DNA from: Pegoplata infirma
Taxonomy: Eukaryota; Arthropoda; Insecta; Diptera; Anthomyiidae
DNA: 64,000 nt
Direction: 5' to 3'
NCBI GenBank assembly: GCA_963921195.1
Contig: OY992538.1
Span: forward strand, 60,812,852-60,876,851
The notes below the pieces were generated by a model. The model worked only from the letters and a program-made list of their open reading frames with translations. It searched no databases and was not told the DNA's origin. Of this stretch, positions 57,699 through 64,000 are shown one piece after another; the stretch's first letter is position 1, and each line of letters opens with the position of its first letter. A program made the position numbers and the translations under genes.

Positions 57699-58735
57699 CG
57701 TGTTACTTAAACTTAAGAACCGCTACACCGATTGACACCAAACTTGGACACAATGTGAATTTAGTCTAGAGCCAGGCTTCTCTTAAGTTTTATGCTGATA
57801 GGTGGCGCTGTTGTTGCAACATTTCAATTATTGGGTATTTATGGTCCGATTTGGCTGAAATTCACAAAATATATTTTTTTTAACAAAAATAAGATTTATG
57901 ATAAAATTTGGACCCGATAGGTAGCGCTGTTGTCGTCATAATTCCATTTTTAGTATTAAAGGTACAATTTGGCTAAAACTTACAAGATATATAAAATTTG
58001 GACCCGGTAAATGGCGCCGGGATGAAGTTATTAACAAAATTCTTCATTGCAGTAAAATTTTACGGAACTGCAGAATTGTTCGTCACGAGAAAATTAGTAT
58101 GTATGAATGGAACCGAGGAGAAGCTATTTAGATATTCATGTATAACAAGGGAAGTATCTCAACCCTTATGAACCGATTTGCCTGAAACTTAAAATATATA
58201 TTAAAGAGACGATTTTAAGGTTTAAAAATTTCGTTGTCCCCTTATGAAACTATGTGGACCTTCGGGAAAATTTTGATAACTTCCGAACTAACAGGAATAT
58301 CGTCTAGGGCAAAAATACGGGTCGACTTAAATTTAATAAAGATTATTTCTTATCCATATGGATATTGTAGGTCTATGTCTTCACATAAGTACCCCCCAAA
58401 ATTTACACATTTTCCTGAAAAGAATATTTAAAGAAGCCGAATTATTACAAGATTATGCCACTATTGGATAGGCATTAAAAAAACCTTTCTTCTCATATGA
58501 AAACATCATATAGTTTCTTAAAAAGAAATGGCTGAAAAATCCAAAAAACTATTTTTTCGCCATTTTTTGACCCATGTTTTGAACCCCTAAATCCCCGATA
58601 TGGCCGATAAGCCGAGACACCCCAACCTTAGAATTGTCTCTTTGATATATATTTTAAGTTTCAGGCAAATCGGTTCATAAGGGTTGTGATACTTTCCTTG
58701 TAAGTCAACCCGGGCAACGCGGGGCGCTTCAACTA
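57699..58735. mobile_element. Helitron-like non-coding segment
   Basis: Repeated AACCGCTACACCGATTGACA and CCGATTTGGCTGAAAT-type words. A 70-bp inverted repeat pairs ACCGATTTGCCTGAAACTTA near 58170 with its complement near 58665. At the right CCCGGGCAACGCGGGG is followed by CGCTTCAACTA. Joined across the next MITE this gives CTAG then T, as expected at a Helitron 3' end. The 5' end is not found. Confidence 0.4.
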
Positions 58736-59537
58736 CACTCAAAATAATAACTCTGTTAAATAACAGAAAACTCTGATAATTTAACAGAGTACACCACACT
58801 TTTCCAGCTAACAACATTTCTTGGTAATTTTACTAAAAAACCCTGTAAAATGATTTTGACAAAAAAAAAAAACTGTTTATTTACAGAGTTTATAGTAAAA
58901 TATTGGTTAAATATGAAAGCTCTTTTACAGAGAAAACTCTGTAATTTTACTATAAAATTCTGTAAAACGATTTGGACTAAAAAAGCTGTTAATTTACAGA
59001 GTTTATAGTAAAATATTTGTTAAGTAAACCACCATTTAGCAAAGATAACTGTAAATTTACATATATTTGTAAAATGTTGATGCAAAAAAAAATTACAGCA
59101 AAAACTCTGTAAATTTAGAGAGTTTTTTTAAATGCATGTTATTTTGTCAAATTTTTATAAGATTTCTGGAAAAAAAATTTTGATAACTTTTTTTTGCTAC
59201 TTTTTATCTTTTTCTCAAAAAAAAAAATATACAGAAAAATTTTGATGTTTGGTAACAAAAACAAAAACTACTCAAAATAGAAAATTTTTTTGGTTATAAA
59301 AAAATACGAAGTATTTTGCTTAGATCTGTATTTTAGCAGAAAACTCTGTAAAATTTTTAGCAGAAAACTCTGCGAAGATAAAAGTAATATAACAGAGGAA
59401 ACTTTGTTTTTTTGTCACAACAAAATACAAAGTATTTTCATTAAATCTGTATTTTGACAGAAAACTCTGTCAAATATCTGTTGAATTGAGATTACAGTCA
59501 TTTTACAGAGTATTTTACAGAGTTATTATTTTGAGTG
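58736..59537. mobile_element. 802-bp CTCTG-type TIR element
   Basis: TA flanks (58734-58735, 59538-59539). Ends CACTCAAAATAATAACTCTG and TTATTATTTTGAGTG. Opposite orientation to 54861-55575. Confidence 0.8.
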
Positions 59538-59933
59538 TAGTTCATTATATATTTTTTTTTTAAATTTTTGTATAAAACTCCGTTTTGTACAAAAAGTTAA
59601 GCTTAGTTTTATACAAAATTCCATTTTAAACAGAAATTAAAAAAAAACATATATTTTTTTACTCATTTTCAAAATTTCAAAACTATGCGCTGGACCAAAA
59701 TTGCTCCATGAAAACTTTGTAAATATTTTTCCCTCAATGTACTATGCATAACGGAACTTTAGGCACCAATTTTAAAAATGAATTTTTTTTGACCAAATGC
59801 ACTACGGATGCATACTTTAAGCGCTTGTGGAGCCCTGAAGATGCCCTCCAAATTTTTTTTTTTAATTTTTTCTCGTCATCGTTCTAGGGGTATGCCCTAA
59901 GATTTTTCATTTTTGGGACACGCTACTATATAT

Positions 59934-60529
59934 CCTTTTACGAAAAATTAAATTTCTTTCCTGACAAAGTATGTATTTATGTCAAAAACTCCTAAAGAAA
60001 CTTAAAATGCAATTTTCTTAGAAACTAAACACAACTAAGCACATTCAATATTAAAATCTTGATTTTCCTACTTTTTGTAAAAATATTTAGTAAATTTTCC
60101 CACAAAAAAAAACTGACCTAATTATTACTTTGTCCTAGATTTATCATCTTGACTTTTCGCTATAAGAAAATCTTTAGATAGTCTTCTTTTTATATCCTGC
60201 TTCTTTTTTGTTGTATAAATATTTGTGGTTATAATAATCATAAAAATTATAATCATAAATATTCAATATGAGGGATGGAATGTTTGTTGTGTTTGTGAAA
60301 GCAAAAAGTTTATTTTCATTCTTTTGATAGCCAATTGCTTTTAAAACAAACGATTAAACACCTTAAATATATTTATAATATTTTTTTTCTCAGCAAAATA
60401 CAATATAGAAATAAAAATAATGAAGTGTTAGAAAGGTACTCAAACTGTTAAAAGAAATAAAAATCCAAAAGAAAAAAAATATATTTATATATATTTTCTT
60501 TTATAAAGACTGTTTGTAACAAATGGTTA
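59934..60529. other. Unassigned AT-rich stretch
   Basis: Poly-A/T-rich, no gene or element recognised. Confidence 0.4.
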
Positions 60530-62731
60530 CACTCAAAAATGAAAGTCAGTAAAATAATTTACAAAAAATAATGGCTTCAATGGTCTGCTATTATTGTAGA
60601 TCTTAAATAAGATCGTTTACATGTGTTACAAAAATTTTATTCAGATAAAAATTTTTATTCAGATAAATAAAAATAAGGATATCGTGCATAATATGGAGAA
60701 GAGAGGGGAATATAACAAAATAACAAAATATTTTGGTGGACGTTATTGCTTTTGTAAAAAAAACTTGTTATTCTAACTTAACCTCAAATTTATGATTTTT
60801 TCTATAAATATAAACTTCGCATAAGCTTTTGATAATGTTGGCCGTGGGATGCCGTGTTTTTCCTTGGTAAAAAGTGTAAAGAAAATAATTCTGAATTTAT
60901 TTCAATTTACTTTTTATTTCGGTTTTTGAGATATATCATGTTCTTTCAGACAGCCTCAGCTTGCAATATGTTGAACTTTCTAATGTTTGGATCTGGGAAA
61001 AGAACTAGGAGAAAAAAACCTGTTGCTGTTTATAATTTTATTATCAGTAAAATTAAATTAAATAATGTTTTGAATCAAGATTTGGCTTCGTTGAAGGAAA
61101 TAGTACGAAAAATTTCTACAAAAAAAAATTTTGTTAAGGTGGTACAAGGAACGCGCAAAAAATGACAGCTTTTTCAAGCAAAATCAATTAAAATGGCTTT
61201 TTTTTTCTTCTTTTAAGTTCATATTTATCTTAAATATAAGGAACAAAAAAAATTTTATGTTATACCTATTTGAACTAAAAAATTATAAAAAATTTATTTG
61301 AATTTAGTTCATACACATTTGAGAACCCGATTTGGTGAAGACCCCATTGGGTTCGGACCCAATGGGCCTAGACCCAGTTGGGTTCCTTAAGAATCGTCAT
61401 AGTTTTTGATCCAAAATTTTTGTCCATTTCGCTCTACATTGCTTAGATTTTGAGATACGTGAATTTTGGGGACCACGATAACTTTAAAACTATTACTCAG
61501 AGAGCTTTTGGGTAGTTGGCGGTCTTGTTCTCCGTGTTAAGAGCTACAAAAATGCTTTTGAATTTTTTTGTTGTGTTGGCAATATTTTCCGAGATATGAG
61601 CGTTCAAAAATGTTCGGGAATGCCAACTTTTTTAAATCCAAAATAAGAACGCATTGGGGTCCACACATGTGAAGGGGACCGGCTATACTATGGAGGTTTA
61701 AAGAACCAAAAATGTCCTCTATCTGTCTTAGTTTTCGAGATATCGTTAATTTATAAAAATTTTACTAAAATAGTAGAAAAAACTTCCTTACATCTAAAAA
61801 GATGAACTAATTTGTTGAAAATGAAGTCCTAAAACTAAAGAAGAGGAATATGTTTTAAAAATAAAGATTTTTCTCATATATTTGGGGAAAACTTCTGTGG
61901 CGGTAAGAATTGTTTCCATGTATTAGGGTGTTCCATTTAAAGAAAATAATGGATTTTTTAACAGTACATACATGAACTAAAATTTGTTCCTGTTAAGAAA
62001 ATTTCCCAACTTTTAGTTAAATTTAACTAAATTGTGGGAAAATTTAAAAACTATTTTAAAGAAAATTGTTCCAAAATTAAAGTTAAGTCTTTTTTAAGTG
62101 TAAGGAAAACGCCTCAGATTCCTTAGTATTTTCCCCATTAAAAAAGTTTTGGATTCCTAGAAAGTTTTCCTATATCAAAAGTTTCAGATTCTAAGAAACT
62201 CTTAGGCATTTTCAAATAAAAAAAAAAGTTTCAAATTCTGAAACATTTTTACTATAGGAAAAGTCTCAGATTTTGAGATATTTTTTCTATACAAAAAGTC
62301 TTAGATTATTAGTAATTTTTCCTAAAGAAAAAGAAATGTATCAGACTCTGATAATTTTTTTTTCTATCGAAAAATATTCAATCAGAAAGAAATTTTGTCA
62401 AATTACTTGGAAAAGTCTCGTAATCCTATTTTACCAATATTTGACAGTTTTCCTTGTTTTTTAACAAATAAATTTGGATCGAAATTTATTTTGTAATTTT
62501 AGAAATTTCCAAGATAATTTTACAAAAAAAATCTAGTAAATTCACAAGAATTCCTTGTAATTTTAATTGCGCCAAAAAAACTGTAAATTTACAATTTTAT
62601 TTGTAAAAAGCTTGTAAAATTACAAAATTATTGGTAATTTAAAATTACTAGGAATTTTTGTCATATAGGAGGTAGCAAAAAAAATTTAGAAGTTTTTCTT
62701 GTAATTTTACAAGGGTTTTTTTTTTTGAGTG
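60530..62731. mobile_element. Possible CACTCAAAA / TTTTGAGTG element, 2.2 kb
   Basis: Left CACTCAAAAATGAAAGTCAG after TA (60528-60529), right AAGGGTTTTTTTTTTTGAGTG before TA (62732-62733). Subterminal AGTAAAATAATTTACAA and CTTGTAATTTTACAAG are loosely inverted. Pairing of these two ends is uncertain. The 103-codon frame at 60854-61165 inside (lysine-rich C-terminus) is not recognised as a protein. Confidence 0.35.
61200..62100 (-). mobile_element. Inverted relative of the 5849-6929 TIR element
   Basis: Right end TCTTTTTTAAGTG then TA. It shares CCGCCACAGAAG/CTTACCGCC-type blocks, AGTTAAATTTAACTAAATTG, and the core words TTGCTTAGATTTTGAGATAC and GAGCTACAAAAATGC with that family, on the opposite strand. 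The other end is not defined. Confidence 0.6.
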
Positions 62732-62839
62732 TAGTAAGAGAATATTATTTTTTTCCTTATAAAAATTCTAAGATTCCAAGACTTTTTGCCTATAAAAAAT
62801 GTCTGCATAGTTTGTACTCTTGCTCAAACCATTGAATCA

Positions 62840-62985
62840 TGATAATGTTTTTCTAATAACGCATTTTTTTGTCATTCCATGAAAAACGCATTGAAATATC
62901 GGTCGAGGACCCTATTATATTCATATATTGTTGATCCGCAAAGGTTTCTAAGACATTCTAGTGAAATCCATCAATCTGTTTTTGT
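62840..62985. mobile_element. Decayed DINE-1-like scrap
   Basis: GAAATATCGGTCGAGGACCC and TAAGACATTCTAGTGAAATC match the microsatellite-side half of the DINE-like copies. Confidence 0.5.
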
Positions 62986-62989
62986 CAAT

Positions 62990-64000
62990 AAAAAAAGTTT
63001 TTGATGAAAAAAAAATTATGAAAAAAATATTGATAAAAAAAAATTTATGAAAAAAAAAAATATTGATGAAAAAAAAAATTTATGAAAAAAAAAATATTAA
63101 TAAAAAAACCTGATAAAAAAAATTTTTGATGAAAAAGAAAATATTAATGAAAAAAAAATTTTTTTGATAAACAAAAAATATTGATGTAAAAAAAATATTG
63201 ATGAAAAAAATATTAATGTTTGTTTTTGTCGATAAAAAAAGTTTTTGATGAAAAAAAAATTATGGAAAAAAATAGTGATGAAAAAAAAATTATGACAAAA
63301 AAAAAAAATAATATTGATGAAAAAAAATATCGATGAAAAAAAATATTAATAAAAAAAAAAAAATATATTGATAAAAAAAAATTTTGATAAAAAAAATTTA
63401 GATGAAAAAGACAATATTGATGAAAAAAATATATTGATGAAAAAAATATTAATGAAAAAAAATAAATAAATATTGATTAAAACAAAATATTGATGAAAAA
63501 AAAATATTGATGAAAAAAAATATTGATGAAAGAAAAATATTGATAAAAAATATTGATGAAAAAATATTGATGAAAAAAAAAAATATTGATGAAAAAAATA
63601 TTGATGAAAAATAATTATGTTACGTTTTATTCACCAGCTTTGATGAAATTAATGAAGAAAGTATTGAAAAAAAAAATATTGATGAAAAAAAAAAATATTG
63701 ATGAAAAACAAATAGTGATGTAGAAAACAAAAAAATATTGATGAAAAAAAAATATTGATGAAAAATAGTTATGTTACGTTTTATTCACCATCTTTGATGA
63801 AATTAATGAAGAAAGTATTGAAAAAAAAATATTGATAAAAAAAAAATATTGAGGAAAAAAATATTGATGAAAAAAAAAAATGTTGATCAAAAACAAATAG
63901 TGATGTAGAAAACAAATATTAATAAAAAAATAACATATTGATGAAAAAAAATATATTGATAAGCTGTTGAATATTTTTTTATTCGCCACGATGTGAATTG
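62990..64000. repeat. (GATGAAAAAAAATATT)n low-complexity tract
   Basis: Long run of A-runs separated by TTGATG, with a duplicated ~150-bp block containing TATGTTACGTTTTATTCACC (from about 63617 and 63771). Composition is the complement of 16860-17500. Confidence 0.75.

Larger units (their letters stand above)
54723..59925. mobile_element. hAT-type element, CTATATAT duplication, filled with insertions
   Basis: Perfect 8-bp duplication CTATATAT (54715-54722, 59926-59933). Ends TAGCATGTCCC and GGGACACGCTA. The arms pair over about 130 bp: AAGGGCATATTCCTAGAACT with AGGGGTATGCCCTAAG, and ATCTTCAGGGCGCTTAAAG with its counterpart near 59825-59845. Everything from 54861 to 59537 is later insertions, so the original element was only about 0.5 kb. 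Confidence 0.75.

Noticed and set aside
60854..61165. 103-codon frame with a lysine-rich C-terminus
   Set aside because: No recognisable domain, AT-driven composition, sits among MITE remnants. Cannot be supported as a gene.

Overview
This window looks like repeat-dense, very AT-rich nuclear DNA from a large-genome fly, probably a calyptrate dipteran (blowfly, flesh-fly, house-fly or stable-fly type). The evidence is three-fold. There is an intact LOA-type non-LTR retrotransposon. There are many DINE-1/mini-me-like elements with an internal (GTCY)n microsatellite and a TTCGGC...GCCGAA hairpin. There are also numerous foldback and MITE elements. I see no host protein-coding gene, no functional tRNA or rRNA gene and no CRISPR. 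The only long, coherent coding regions belong to retrotransposons. The window reads as intergenic, intronic or heterochromatic DNA built by successive nested insertions.

Layout. 0.7-12.5 kb: a degenerate ~47-bp satellite full of ATCGAT motifs, with a 2.0-kb near-identical tandem duplication, split by a 1.1-kb TA-flanked TIR element, a 2.3-kb foldback (7.0-9.3 kb) and two nested foldbacks (9.99-12.3 kb). 12.5-27 kb: DINE-1-like copies, a TAA-flanked TIR element holding a hAT-type MITE, poly-T/CATCA low complexity, a hAT-type element (19.6-22.8 kb) nested up to four deep, and a 163/326-bp tandem repeat. 27.2-37.1 kb: two copies of one TIR element family. The first is split by a 6.2-kb palindromic foldback whose arms are ~21-bp satellite arrays; the second is split by remnants of a Copia-like LTR element with a GACAA target duplication. 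37.2-54.4 kb: a degenerate ~100-bp tandem backbone holding many MITEs, a DINE-1-like copy with ~94 uninterrupted CAGA units, and a full-length LOA-type LINE (46982-52183; ORF1 and ORF2 open; 8-bp target duplication). 54.7-59.9 kb: a hAT-type element (CTATATAT duplication) filled with MITEs, a broken LOA relative and a Helitron-like segment. 59.9-64 kb: further MITE remnants and GATGAAAA-type low complexity.

How the parts work together. The only potentially autonomous element is the LINE. All DNA elements lack transposase here and would depend on enzymes supplied elsewhere. The most novel pattern is a set of TIR elements sharing CACTCAAAA-like ends and 2-bp target duplications but with unrelated interiors. 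Three of these types carry tRNA-like modules with Pol III A- and B-box motifs near their centre.
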